Positions 9,901-19,499 of a stretch of DNA of 64,000 bases are shown in pieces. This DNA comes from Methylococcus geothermalis. GTDB taxonomy: Bacteria > Pseudomonadota > Gammaproteobacteria > Methylococcales > Methylococcaceae. The stretch's first letter is position 1. The number at the start of each line of letters is the position of its first letter. The position numbers were made by a program, and so were the translations under genes. The notes under the pieces are model-generated. The model worked only from the letters and a program-made list of their open reading frames with translations, did no database searches and was not told the origin of the DNA. The stretch covers positions 2,122,501 through 2,186,500 of the forward strand of contig NZ_CP046565.1 of assembly GCF_012769535.1 (NCBI RefSeq), in the 5' to 3' direction.

Positions 9901-11679
9901 ATGAAAAGCGAACACAAATCCCTTGCGCTGCTCGTTTCCTGCGCGCTGGCGGGGTCGCCTGCCGCTTACGGCGGCGAGAAGAACGAGAAGGAGGAACTGC
10001 TCACGCTGCGCAACACCACGCTGAACCTGATCGAGCTGCTGGTCCAGCAAGGCATCCTGGACAAGGGCAAGGCGGACCAGATGATCCGGCAGGCCGAGCA
10101 GAAGGCGGCGGCCGAAGCCAAGGCCGAGGCGCGGCGGGAAGCCGAGCAATCGGCATCGGTAGGCGGAGGTGCGAGACCGGAAGGGAAGGACGGCGCCTCG
10201 GGCAAGGCCGAAAAGAGCAAGGGCGAGCCGGGTACCGTGCGGGTCACCTATGTACCGGACTTCGTGAAGGATGAGATTCGCGCCGAGGTGCGCAAGGAAC
10301 TCAAGGATGAGGTGGTCAAGGAGGTCAAGGCGAACGCCAAGCAGGAGAAGTGGGGCGTTCCGGCGGCCTTGCCGGACTGGGTCAACCGTTTCAAGTTGTT
10401 TGGGGACTTTATGGTTCGCTCCGAAAACCAGTTTTTCGGCAGCAGTAACCGTCCCAACACCTATTTCAATTGGCCGGCAATCAACGCGGCTGGAGGTATT
10501 ACACAACTCGGTGATCCTTACCGAAATACGACGAACGATTTCAATCTTTGGAAGCTGCGGATGCGGCTGGGTTTGGAGGCAAAAATTACCGACGAATTGC
10601 AAGCCCAGATCAGGTTGACCACGAGCAACCAGTACAGTCCTATTTCAACGAACCAGGTCATGGGACAGTATGGTACCGGATATCAAGTACAGCTCGATCG
10701 GGCATTCCTCCAGTACGACTATCTGGACGACAAAGGCCAGGATTGGGTTACATTGTGGGCCGGGCGGATGGCGAATCCGTGGTTCAGCACCGACAACACC
10801 TTCGATCCTGATCTCAATTTTGAGGGATTTTCAGGCACCTTCCGCTTTCCGTTCGGGCATGACTACAACGCGGAAGTCATCGCCTACCATGTGGTCAGCA
10901 CGGCGGGACGTCAGCAGTTCAACTGGGGTTATACGAAGCCGAACGAGGCCTATCTGACCTTGGGAGCCTTCCCCTTGGAACAGGATACATTGTTTGGTGC
11001 CAGTAAATACCTGTGGGCGGCGCAGGGCGGTATGGATTATCTGTTCAACCGCAACAACCGTTTCAAGATCGGTGTGGCCTATTACGACTATAACAATACC
11101 CAGGCAAGGCGCGATCCCCTCGGCAGCACGAAGTATGACTGGACGGCGCCCCAGTTCTTTACACAGGGCAACAGCCTGGCACGGATCAGCAATGATCTCA
11201 ATTCTTCGACCGAGCCGCGCCTGGTCGGTCTTGCTTCGAAATTCGAAATTTTCGATGTCACGGCGACTTACGACTATACGGGTTTCTATCCGCAGCACGT
11301 GATGTTGATTGGAAGCTATTCGCACAATTTCGGTTTCGATCAGCAACAAATCTACAACACGCTGGGCGAGGATTTACAGCCTCGAACCAACGCCTTCGAA
11401 GCCCGTTTCGAGGTCGGCGAACCGAACATCCAGCGCTTCGGAGACTGGAACGTCTGGCTGGCCTACAAGTACCTGGAAGCGGACTCGGTGCTGGATGCCT
11501 TCACCGATTCCAATTTCCACGCCTATGGCGGCACCAATGCGAAAGGCTGGGAATTGGCTGGCAACTATGCCATCGCCAACAACACTTGGCTCGGCCTGAA
11601 TTGGCTGTCCAGTTCGGTGATCTCCGGTCCAACCTATAACGTGAACACTTTGCTGATTGACCTGAATGCTCGTTTCTAG
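9901..11679 (+). CDS. Putative outer-membrane porin (Porin_5 type)
   Basis: A 592-residue secreted protein. A signal peptide spans about residues 1-22. An amphipathic stretch (NLIELLVQQGILDKGKADQMI, cut here) and an Ala/Lys/Glu-rich helical region fill residues 30-100. A long region with alternating polar and aromatic residues follows and ends with LIDLNARF, a typical C-terminal beta-barrel signal with terminal Phe. This layout matches the 'putative porin' family often found beside TonB/ExbBD sets. It lies 59 bases after tonB. No plug domain or clear TonB box was seen. The transported solute is unknown; the PhoB-box-like site upstream hints at phosphate or a phosphorylated compound. Confidence 0.82.
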   Translation: MKSEHKSLALLVSCALAGSPAAYGGEKNEKEELLTLRNTTLNLIELLVQQGILDKGKADQMIRQAEQKAAAEAKAEARREAEQSASVGGGARPEGKDGASGKAEKSKGEPGTVRVTYVPDFVKDEIRAEVRKELKDEVVKEVKANAKQEKWGVPAALPDWVNRFKLFGDFMVRSENQFFGSSNRPNTYFNWPAINAAGGITQLGDPYRNTTNDFNLWKLRMRLGLEAKITDELQAQIRLTTSNQYSPISTNQVMGQYGTGYQVQLDRAFLQYDYLDDKGQDWVTLWAGRMANPWFSTDNTFDPDLNFEGFSGTFRFPFGHDYNAEVIAYHVVSTAGRQQFNWGYTKPNEAYLTLGAFPLEQDTLFGASKYLWAAQGGMDYLFNRNNRFKIGVAYYDYNNTQARRDPLGSTKYDWTAPQFFTQGNSLARISNDLNSSTEPRLVGLASKFEIFDVTATYDYTGFYPQHVMLIGSYSHNFGFDQQQIYNTLGEDLQPRTNAFEARFEVGEPNIQRFGDWNVWLAYKYLEADSVLDAFTDSNFHAYGGTNAKGWELAGNYAIANNTWLGLNWLSSSVISGPTYNVNTLLIDLNARF

Positions 11680-11703
11680 TCCTGACGTGTGAGGAAAGTA
11701 GTT

Positions 11704-12477
11704 ATGCCGTCCGCCAAGGACACCGAGAAAAGAAGCAGGGATTCGATCCTGCTGCCGCTTCCCTCACGCCTGGCGCCCGCCGTAGCGCTCGGCTTGTGTT
11801 CGCTGGTCTGGAGTGCATCGGTTTTCGCCGAGAAGCCGAAGGGCGACGAGGGTGTCGTCCAGACCCTGCGCAAGGCCCAGGGCATGCTGCGGCAGCTCAG
11901 CCAGGAGAAAATCGAGCTGGAGGCCAGGAACGTCGCGCTCGAAAAGCAGCTCGCCGACCAGGCCGCCGCGCTCAAGGCGCTCGAGGCCAGGGCCGCGAAG
12001 CTTGAACCCCTGCAGGGGGAACTGAAGCAGATCACCGCCGCCCGGCAGAGCCTGGAACAGCAGCTCGGCGGGCAGACTTCGCGGCTGCGTGCGGTATCCG
12101 AGCTGCACAAGAAAGCCTTGGCCGAGCTTGAACGCTACCGGAGGGACAACCAGCTTCTGGTCGATGCGGTCAAGGAGCGGACGCGCTGGATCGAAAGTTG
12201 CGCTGCCAAGAACCGCGACCTGGTGCGGGTGAACCAGGAAGTCCTGAAGAAATTCGGCAACAGCAGCTTGCTGGACAAACTGGCGGAATCCGAGCCGTTC
12301 ACCGGCATCGCCGCGGTCGACAAGGAAAACGCGGTACAAGAGTTCCGCTACAAGATCGAAGACCTGGAAGTCACGCCCTGGAAGGAGGCGCCGCCTCAAG
12401 ATTCGGCAGCTCCTGCGAGAGGCGTATCCGATGCACCGCCGGCGAAGGAAGAAGAAGAAGACGAAGATGGGGAATAG
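11704..12477 (+). CDS. Secreted coiled-coil protein of the TonB/porin operon
   Basis: A 257-residue protein. The ATG at 11704 is chosen because GAGGAAAG lies five bases upstream; a GTG 15 bases earlier is less likely. Residues about 20-42 form a signal peptide (ending SVFAEK). Residues 50-190 are a long heptad-rich coiled coil dominated by Leu, Glu, Lys and Gln. The C terminus is an acidic tail (KEEEEDEDGE). It is the last gene of the DUF2341/ExbB-ExbD-TonB-porin unit, 24 bases after the porin stop. Coiled-coil periplasmic partners (for example DUF3450 proteins) occur in some TonB systems, but this one is not clearly a member. Role unknown. Confidence 0.75.
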   Translation: MPSAKDTEKRSRDSILLPLPSRLAPAVALGLCSLVWSASVFAEKPKGDEGVVQTLRKAQGMLRQLSQEKIELEARNVALEKQLADQAAALKALEARAAKLEPLQGELKQITAARQSLEQQLGGQTSRLRAVSELHKKALAELERYRRDNQLLVDAVKERTRWIESCAAKNRDLVRVNQEVLKKFGNSSLLDKLAESEPFTGIAAVDKENAVQEFRYKIEDLEVTPWKEAPPQDSAAPARGVSDAPPAKEEEEDEDGE

Positions 12478-13026
12478 AATCTCGTTAACGATCATTGTGG
12501 TTGGCACCACCCCTGAAAATGAAAGAGACTAAGTGGGTGGAGCGAGTAGAGGCCGTGATGGTTTTTTGGCGGTCTGACGCCGTAGCTAACGTCGTTTCTT
12601 TTACGCTAAAAAGGGTCGCAAGAGCGCGGCGGAGGCGAAGCCCATTGGTGTGATGCTCAAGTTCAAGATGCTGGTCTTGCAGCATCTGTACAATCTGGCG
12701 GCCTTGTGGCCTACCACAGCCTGCGCCTTGTAGGGCAATGGGGGCTGAATGGCGAGATTGCACCGATCCGCCATCCGGTCAAACGCCGTTGGATCAAGAC
12801 GGTGCTGCCTGTGAGTGAATGGATGCAGAAAGGCAGGAAATCATGTACCGGGTGGCGAATTTCGTGGCCTATGCCCGAAAACTCGTGCTCGACTTCAGGC
12901 GTGGTAGCGCTTGTCGATGTTTTCGTACAACTTCAAACCCGGCTGCACACCGTCCCACCTGGCTGAATATCCTCCGCCGGAATCCCTCTTGGCCGTGCAT
13001 TCCGGTCAGACGGATTCAGGGAGAAT
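12478..13026 (+). other. Gene-free junction between the TonB operon and the AT-rich efflux island
   Basis: The stretch holds the IS5-like transposase remnant at 12611-12733 and about 290 bases of anonymous sequence with short open frames that do not resemble known proteins. It marks one border of the AT-rich segment that follows. Confidence 0.55.
12611..12733 (+). mobile_element. IS5-like transposase remnant
   Basis: One frame reads KPIGVMLKFKMLVLQHLYNL around 12638-12697. This is close to the conserved N-terminal motif of IS5-family transposases (typically a Pro followed by LMFKxLVLQxLYNL). The similarity stops soon after, and a TAG occurs at 12731. The rest of the transposase and both ends are missing, so it is a relic. 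Confidence 0.6.
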
Positions 13027-14454
13027 TCATCGCCATCCTCCGCCCAGAGACTTGTAAAGGTCGATCATTGCAAACACTTGTTTTTGCTTTGTTTCGATCA
13101 ACTCCCGCTTGGCATCTAGGGCATCCCGTTGCGTCGTCAACACATCGAGATAATGCGTCCGTGCGGATTTAAAGAGTTGAATGGATATATCAATTGATTT
13201 GTTTAGGTAATCCACCTGATTAGTTTTTATCGCAAAGCTTTTCTGCATGTTTTCTATATTGGCCATCTGATTCAACACCTCAACATAGGCGCTGATTATG
13301 GTTTTTTCGTATTCGAAGGCGGCCTGGACCTGTTTGACGTTTGCAGTTTTATAAGCAGCGATGATGGCATTTTTGTTTACCAGAGGAGCGACCAACTCAC
13401 CTGCGACATAGGCCGCCAATGATTCCGGCGTATTGATGAGATATTTCATTGCAAATGCATCAAATCCAACCCCGGCCCTAATGCCGAAGGAGGGGAAGAA
13501 CTCCGCTCTGGCCACTTCGATATTCAGCCGGGCTGCAGCCAATTCCAGTTCTGCCTTTTTGATGTCGGGTCTGTTCTCGAGCAGTTGTGATGGTATACCG
13601 GTATTGAGCATCTTTGGACTGAACTCCAGGAAACCGGAGGACGTCCGCTTGACCGGCTCAGGGGTGCGACCTAATAAGTAATTGATCCGATTTTCTACAA
13701 TGGTGATCTCCTGCTTGATATCATATTTTTTACTTTGGTTTTTGGCCACTTCCGCCTCATACCGCTTGATAGCGAGAGTGTCTGCTCTTGCAAATTTTTG
13801 AAGTTCCTTGACGATCTGTAATGCATTCTGCTGGATCGCAATGTTCTGTTCGAGATTTTCCAGCTGATTATCCAAAGTAACCAGTTCATAGTAGGACTTC
13901 GCAACTTCTGCTACGAGGTTCGTTATCAGGAAATTCCTCCCTTCCATCGTAGCCATATACTCCAGCATGGCCACCTCGGTCGCGTTCCTAAGCTTTCTCC
14001 AGATGTCGATCTCCCAGGTTGATGTCAGACCAAACTGATAGTTGCCTACAAAAGTTGGAAAAGGATTCCCTGCAAGAGGAAGATTACGTTCAACCGCACC
14101 GTTGAAGGTATATTCGCCAGGCTTTTCTCCTCCTGCCGCTGCGCCGGTTCTAACAAATGGCATGTACGCGCCTCGCCGCGCCTGTATCTCATTTTCGGCG
14201 ACACTGATCCGCTGCATCATGATATTGATTTCCTTATTGTTGGCGATAGCGACCTCCAACAGATTTAACAGGTTTTGATCCTCAAAGAAATCTTTCCACT
14301 TGATATTTGACGAGTTTGCTTTTCCGGCACGTTCGAGCCCGAATTGATTCGGCAGATGGATATCTGCCGTCCGGGTTGTCATATCAGGAATGCCACAGGC
14401 TTGCAACGTCAACAGTGCCATGATGATTGAGAATCGACGTATAACCCTAGTCAT
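13027..14454 (-). CDS. Outer-membrane efflux lipoprotein (OprM/NodT/TolC family)
   Basis: A 475-residue outer-membrane channel of a tripartite pump. The signal peptide ends in the lipobox LQAC (about residues 17-20), so it is lipid-anchored like OprM. Two repeated OEP domains with long helices follow (for example NLAEN-type pattern QNLLNLLEVAIANNKEIN, LDNQLENLEQNIAIQQNALQ, AALNIEVARAEFFPSFGI-like). Its start overlaps the end of the RND pump gene by eight bases (ATGACTAG), so the two are coupled. Base composition is clearly more AT-rich than the flanking genome. It is the last gene of the MFP-RND-OMF operon. Confidence 0.93.
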   Translation of the reverse strand: MTRVIRRFSIIMALLTLQACGIPDMTTRTADIHLPNQFGLERAGKANSSNIKWKDFFEDQNLLNLLEVAIANNKEINIMMQRISVAENEIQARRGAYMPFVRTGAAAGGEKPGEYTFNGAVERNLPLAGNPFPTFVGNYQFGLTSTWEIDIWRKLRNATEVAMLEYMATMEGRNFLITNLVAEVAKSYYELVTLDNQLENLEQNIAIQQNALQIVKELQKFARADTLAIKRYEAEVAKNQSKKYDIKQEITIVENRINYLLGRTPEPVKRTSSGFLEFSPKMLNTGIPSQLLENRPDIKKAELELAAARLNIEVARAEFFPSFGIRAGVGFDAFAMKYLINTPESLAAYVAGELVAPLVNKNAIIAAYKTANVKQVQAAFEYEKTIISAYVEVLNQMANIENMQKSFAIKTNQVDYLNKSIDISIQLFKSARTHYLDVLTTQRDALDAKRELIETKQKQVFAMIDLYKSLGGGWR

Positions 14455-17400
14455 TAAGGTTATCCCTGGTATAGCGATAGGTTTCAGTTAAAGGCTCGCT
14501 GCCCTCGTTCTTGACCAGTGATTTACCATCGATGATTTTACCGAATAAGTAATAAAGTCCCGGGATGAGGACAACCCCTATCATAGTCCCGAAGAGCATC
14601 CCCCCCATCGAAGCCGTACCAATGGTGCGGTTACCCACCGCGCCCGCGCCCGTCGCCATGACCAAGGGTATCAATCCTGCTATGAAGGCGAACGAAGTCA
14701 TGAGGATGGGGCGGAAGCGCGCCTTTGCTCCTTCGATTGCGGCCTCCTTGACGGATAATCCTTGGCTATGCCGTTGAACAGCGAATTCGACGATGAGCAC
14801 GGCGTTTTTTCCTAACAAGCCAATCAACATTATCAACGCAATTTGCGAATAGACATCGTTGGCGAGTCCAAGTATCTTCAATAAAAAATAGGAGCCAAAG
14901 ATACCTGCCGGCAAGGAACATAACACTGCCATGGGTAAGAGAAAGCTTTCGTACTGGCCTGCCAGAACAAGATAGACGAATACGATGACGACGATAAACA
15001 CAATGATTGCTTCGTTACCGCGGGCGGCTTCGTCGAACGATAAACCCTCCCAGGCAATGTCATAACCACGTGGTAGTGTGGCTGCCGCAACGTTCTTGAC
15101 CGCCTCGATAGCATCGCCTGATGTATATCCAGCGGCCGGCACCGCTCGTATGACAGCAGAGTTGTAAAGGTTGTATCGGGTTATTTCATTCGGGCCTTGC
15201 GTCTTTTTCATGGTCATGAATGATGAATAAGGCACCATTTCCCCTTCATCATTTTTGACAAAATAATTCAAAATATCTGATGGATACCTCCGGTATTCCG
15301 GGAGAGCCTGTGCATAGACTTTGAAAAAGTTATTGAAACGGATAAAGCCCTGCTCATAGGTACTTCCGATCATGATATCCAAGTTTTCCATGGCCTTGGA
15401 AATAGAGACATGCTTCTGCATGGCGAGCTTATTGTCGATCACAAGCTCATACTGCGGGAAATTGGCTGCGTAGAAAGTGAAAAGGCCGGTTAACTCCTTG
15501 CGTTTTCTCAATTCCGAGAGGAAATCCTGAGTGATTTTGTCGAATTGTTGATAGTCGATATTCTCTGATTTGTCGAGCAGACGCAAGGCCAAACCTGAGG
15601 CGGCCCCATAACCGGGCACGGCAGGTGGCTCGAAGAACTCGATGATCGCTCCAAAATCTTTAGATTTTTCCTCAAGTTCTTTGATCACATCTTGTACCGA
15701 GTTCTTGCGTTCAGACCAATCTCTCAGGTTGATGATACAAGTGCCCGCATTTGAACCACGACCTTCGGTGAGAACCTCGTAGCCAGCAAGGGATGAAACG
15801 GATTGCACGCCATCTATACCCTTAGCTATTTCCTCAAGTTCCCGAGCTACTTTGTTAGTGGTTTCAATCGTCGATCCAGGCGGAGTTTGAATGATCGCGT
15901 ATATCATCCCTTGATCTTCACCTGGAATAAAACCCGCCGGCAAGGTTAAGTTGACGCCATAGATTCCGAAAGAGAAAGCAAAAAAAGCCAGAATAGTTAC
16001 GATTCGTCGAGTAACGACCATATCCAGAATCTTGACGTATCGTCCTGTCACCTTCTCGAAGTAATAATTGAACGCGTCGATGAAGATGCTGATAGGGGAT
16101 TTCCTTTTCTGCTGTCCATGCATATTTTTCAGTATCATTGCGCAAAGCACTGGAGCAAGCGACAACGCGACGAGGGCAGAAATTAGGATAGAGGACGCCA
16201 TCGTGATGCCGAATTGCCGATAAAACACCCCAACAGGGCCACTCATGAACGAAATCGGTACGAAAACCGAAATCATAATCAGCGTGATTGCAATAATGGC
16301 ACCCCCAATCTCACTCAACACCCTTTTGGATGCCTCATACGGAGAGAGATGCTCCGCTTCCATCTTGGCGTGCACGGCTTCTACCACCACGATGGCGTCG
16401 TCGACGACAATACCGATGGCGAGTACCAAGGCAAATAACGTGATCAGATTGATTGATAGTCCGAAAGCCTGCATGACAGCGAACGTACCAATCAAGGAAA
16501 CGGGAATAGAGAGGATTGGAATCAATGTGGAGCGCCAGTCTCCCAGGAAAATGAACGTAACCAGTGCAACCAGTATGAACGCTTCCATCAATGTATGAAG
16601 AACCTTGTGGATGGATGCATCTAGAAATCTGGACACGTCGTAATTTATTTCGTAATCCATACCCTCTGGAAAAGAGCTCCTCAACTCTTTCAACTTCTCC
16701 TTTACATCCTCGATCACCTTGCTCGCATTGGTACCGTAATTTTGGTTGAGCACGATCGACGCAGAAGGGAGTCCGTCCTTGTCCGAGTAGATATTGTAAA
16801 ACTCGCTATTCAGATCAACGGTCGCAATATCCTTAAGACGCAGGATTTCACCTTCAGAATTAGCACGTATAATGATTTCTTCATACTGTTCAGGCTTATT
16901 GTATCTCCCTTGATATACCAAGACATATTCCTTTGACTGCGCACTAATTCCGGTGCTCTGCCCCAACCTACCAGGGCGGCCTATAATACTCTGTTCGCCG
17001 ATTGCCTTCATTACCTCTTCGGTTGATACCTTATAGGCTCTCATCCGTTCTGGATTGAGCCATACTCGCATGGCATACTGACGGCTGCCCAATATCCTCG
17101 CCTGCGCAATCCCATTTACCCGTTGGATTTCAGGAATGACATTGACAAATGCATAATTGAATAAGAATTTTTGATCGGCGTCCTTATTCCTGCTAAAGAG
17201 ATTGATATACATGAGCATACTAGGCTGCACACGCTGCACCCACACACCTTCGAGCGTAACCAGCTGTGGAAGACGGCTCATGGTTGTATCTAGCCGTGTC
17301 TTGACGTCGATCATGGCTTGCAGAGGATCGACTCCCAGATCGAATAAAATCTGGATCGTAGCTTCCCCGGCGCTCGTCGAGGCGGAGACCATGTATTTCA

Positions 17401-17623
17401 TTCCGGGTACGCCATTGATTGCGCGCTCGATGGTGATGATGGACGACTGCACCAACACATCTGCACTGGCTCCAGGGAATGAAAGAGAAACGGTGACACG
17501 TGGAGGCGCAATATCTGGAAACTGCGATACCGGCAATGATTTGATCGACAAGAACCCCATGAAGACAATCAAAAGCGATAGCGAGATTGCCATCACTGGT
17601 CTATTAATAAAAATGCCAAACAT
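14447..17623 (-). CDS. RND efflux pump, inner-membrane transporter (HAE1/AcrB type)
   Basis: A 1058-residue proton-driven transporter. It has the AcrB layout: TM1 at the N terminus (RPVMAISLSLLIVFMG), a large periplasmic loop, TM2-6, TM7, a second loop and TM8-12. The paired Asp of the proton relay in TM4 is present (GIVVDDAIVVVE, near residue 405). PGSTIETTNKV and GPNEITRYN-type porter motifs and the C-terminal LLGKNAVLIVEFA are also seen. The sequence style is that of Bacteroidota HAE1 pumps rather than proteobacterial AcrB. AT content is high relative to neighbours. It lies 20 bases downstream of the adaptor gene. Substrate unknown; multidrug export is the usual role. Confidence 0.96.
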   Translation of the reverse strand: MFGIFINRPVMAISLSLLIVFMGFLSIKSLPVSQFPDIAPPRVTVSLSFPGASADVLVQSSIITIERAINGVPGMKYMVSASTSAGEATIQILFDLGVDPLQAMIDVKTRLDTTMSRLPQLVTLEGVWVQRVQPSMLMYINLFSRNKDADQKFLFNYAFVNVIPEIQRVNGIAQARILGSRQYAMRVWLNPERMRAYKVSTEEVMKAIGEQSIIGRPGRLGQSTGISAQSKEYVLVYQGRYNKPEQYEEIIIRANSEGEILRLKDIATVDLNSEFYNIYSDKDGLPSASIVLNQNYGTNASKVIEDVKEKLKELRSSFPEGMDYEINYDVSRFLDASIHKVLHTLMEAFILVALVTFIFLGDWRSTLIPILSIPVSLIGTFAVMQAFGLSINLITLFALVLAIGIVVDDAIVVVEAVHAKMEAEHLSPYEASKRVLSEIGGAIIAITLIMISVFVPISFMSGPVGVFYRQFGITMASSILISALVALSLAPVLCAMILKNMHGQQKRKSPISIFIDAFNYYFEKVTGRYVKILDMVVTRRIVTILAFFAFSFGIYGVNLTLPAGFIPGEDQGMIYAIIQTPPGSTIETTNKVARELEEIAKGIDGVQSVSSLAGYEVLTEGRGSNAGTCIINLRDWSERKNSVQDVIKELEEKSKDFGAIIEFFEPPAVPGYGAASGLALRLLDKSENIDYQQFDKITQDFLSELRKRKELTGLFTFYAANFPQYELVIDNKLAMQKHVSISKAMENLDIMIGSTYEQGFIRFNNFFKVYAQALPEYRRYPSDILNYFVKNDEGEMVPYSSFMTMKKTQGPNEITRYNLYNSAVIRAVPAAGYTSGDAIEAVKNVAAATLPRGYDIAWEGLSFDEAARGNEAIIVFIVVIVFVYLVLAGQYESFLLPMAVLCSLPAGIFGSYFLLKILGLANDVYSQIALIMLIGLLGKNAVLIVEFAVQRHSQGLSVKEAAIEGAKARFRPILMTSFAFIAGLIPLVMATGAGAVGNRTIGTASMGGMLFGTMIGVVLIPGLYYLFGKIIDGKSLVKNEGSEPLTETYRYTRDNLND

Positions 17624-17643
17624 ATTTGACTTAATTCGCCTGA

Positions 17644-18753
17644 TTATTCGGCATGCAGCTGCAGATTGGACTGTAGCTTCTCTTTGGGAATCATAGTGAC
17701 GTCTACATGATCGCCTGGGTGCACTTTTCGCATACCTTCGATCAATATCTTGTCGTCATCATCGACGCCTTCCTTTACGAGAAAGAAATAGGGTATCTCA
17801 GCGTCCACTTTGATGAGTCTCTGCTCAAGGTTGCCGTCTTTATCAATTATGTAGACAAACGTCTTGTCCAAGACTTCGAACGTGGCCTTTTGAGGGATGA
17901 TAAGAGCGTTTTTATAAGGTTTTCTCATGATGATGGTTCCGGTCTGTCCATGCCGAAGGAGACCGTCCGGATTTGGAAATGTTGCCCTGAATTCGATATT
18001 GCCTGCAGTATTGTCGAAATCGGCTTCGATCGTTTCAATCGTACCTTCCTGATCGAATATAGCACCATTTGCCATCTTCAGTCGTACTTTTGAGTAAGTC
18101 TGATCATCATTCTTTTTCATCTTGTACTCAAGATATTCGGATTCTGGTACGTTGAAATAAACCCATAGTTTGCTGATGTCGGAAAGCGTAGTTAATAGTG
18201 TCCCCTCATCTAAAAGACTGCCAGTTCTGACCAAGAGATGATCCATGATCCCGTCGAATGGCGCTTTTATAACCGTGAAGCTGAGATGGGTTTCCGCCAG
18301 CTTCACCTCGGCATTGGCCTTATCTAATTTTGCCTTAGCCAAAGCGAGCTCATTCTGGGAAACGATATTCTGGTCAGCCAAACCCTTCGTATTCGTGTAT
18401 TCGATATTCATTACATTGGCTTCTGCCTGTGCTCTCATAAGCTCCGCCTGATATATGTTCGGCATGATTTTGAACATTAGTTGGCCCTGATGCACCATCT
18501 GCCCTTCGTCAACATATATATTCTGCAAATACCCTTTCTCCATGGCGCGTACCTCAATATGTCTGAACGCACGAATCTGACATACATATTCCTTTCTGAT
18601 TGAAATTTCTTTGCGAAATGGAGTGGTTGCTTCGTATCTCGGATTGTCATAGTGCACGTCGCTCTCAGACTGCTGACAGCCATACATCAATATGGATATG
18701 AGATAGAGATATACATGAGCCTTGGCGATCATTTTTGAATGCGCGTTCGTCAT
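17644..18753 (-). CDS. RND efflux pump, periplasmic adaptor (membrane fusion) lipoprotein
   Basis: A 369-residue adaptor that links the pump to the outer-membrane channel. An N-terminal signal ends at YGC (about residue 25), which may be a lipobox. The barrel-sandwich halves are seen at about 63-95 (IEVRAMEKGYLQNIYVDEGQ) and near 170-195 (FTVIKAPFDGIMDHLLV). A helical hairpin between them contains VSQNELALAKAKLDKANAEVK (cut here). Similarity in style is highest to Bacteroidota adaptors. It is the first gene of the operon. The upstream region is AT-rich and carries an IS630 relic about 250 bases away. Confidence 0.93.
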   Translation of the reverse strand: MTNAHSKMIAKAHVYLYLISILMYGCQQSESDVHYDNPRYEATTPFRKEISIRKEYVCQIRAFRHIEVRAMEKGYLQNIYVDEGQMVHQGQLMFKIMPNIYQAELMRAQAEANVMNIEYTNTKGLADQNIVSQNELALAKAKLDKANAEVKLAETHLSFTVIKAPFDGIMDHLLVRTGSLLDEGTLLTTLSDISKLWVYFNVPESEYLEYKMKKNDDQTYSKVRLKMANGAIFDQEGTIETIEADFDNTAGNIEFRATFPNPDGLLRHGQTGTIIMRKPYKNALIIPQKATFEVLDKTFVYIIDKDGNLEQRLIKVDAEIPYFFLVKEGVDDDDKILIEGMRKVHPGDHVDVTMIPKEKLQSNLQLHAE

Positions 18754-18997
18754 TATTAAATCATGTTAGTCGTCCATATCGCATAGAGGGTGTGTCACGA
18801 TGGCTCGACTTTTGGAAACGATAGATAAGTATTCGACGGTCTTCGTTTTCTAGAGAAGATAACGTTGGCACGGTATCACTGCAGGTGAAACCACTAGCTT
18901 GCTGAATTCGTTGGATAGGGTTGCCTGCACTATGGTGGTATCCGGCCAGTTATCTATCATTTGCTTCACTGATCTATAAAGGCAATCATTTAGTGAG

Positions 18998-19111
18998 GCC
19001 CAACAACGCCGACTCAAGCTGTTTATCCTACCGCCGTATTCGCTCCACCTGAGCCCGGATGAACAAGTCTTGGGTCAGCTGATGCGCCAGGTAGTCATGC
19101 GCCTGGTATAG
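18998..19111 (+). mobile_element. IS630-family transposase C-terminal remnant
   Basis: One frame reads RRLKLFILPPYSLHLSPDEQ, which matches the conserved DDE-domain end of IS630 transposases (LFFLPPYSPELNPDE-type, with the catalytic Glu). The frame ends at TAG 19109-19111, and no upstream transposase body is present. It lies on the far side of the AT-rich efflux operon from the IS5-like relic. Confidence 0.68.
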
Positions 19112-19499
19112 AGTGATGACCACATGGAGCGATTACCCTCTCTACACTACGCCATATTAAAAAAACTACTGGAATTGGCGGCGTCAGTCTTCCGTCAGTT
19201 TGAATGCCAATGCATCATTGTGTGACTCTGCTTTCGAGAAACGTAGTAAGAGAATGGATGCTATGTGACCTACTTTTGTCACGAGCAAATCCTCTTGGCT
19301 GGGAGACAAAAACCGATGACAGTGAGAGTCTGCACATACTGGGCCATGGAGTTCGTGGAGACCGATGGTTGGCGGTTCGCGAATTAGATTATGCAGGTGT
19401 CGTGCCAGTAGTCATGGTCGTATTCGGATATTTCCAAGGGGTTGGCGTTACAAACCCCAACGTTTTGATTCAGCCTCTACAAATCAATGGGTTGAAGAC

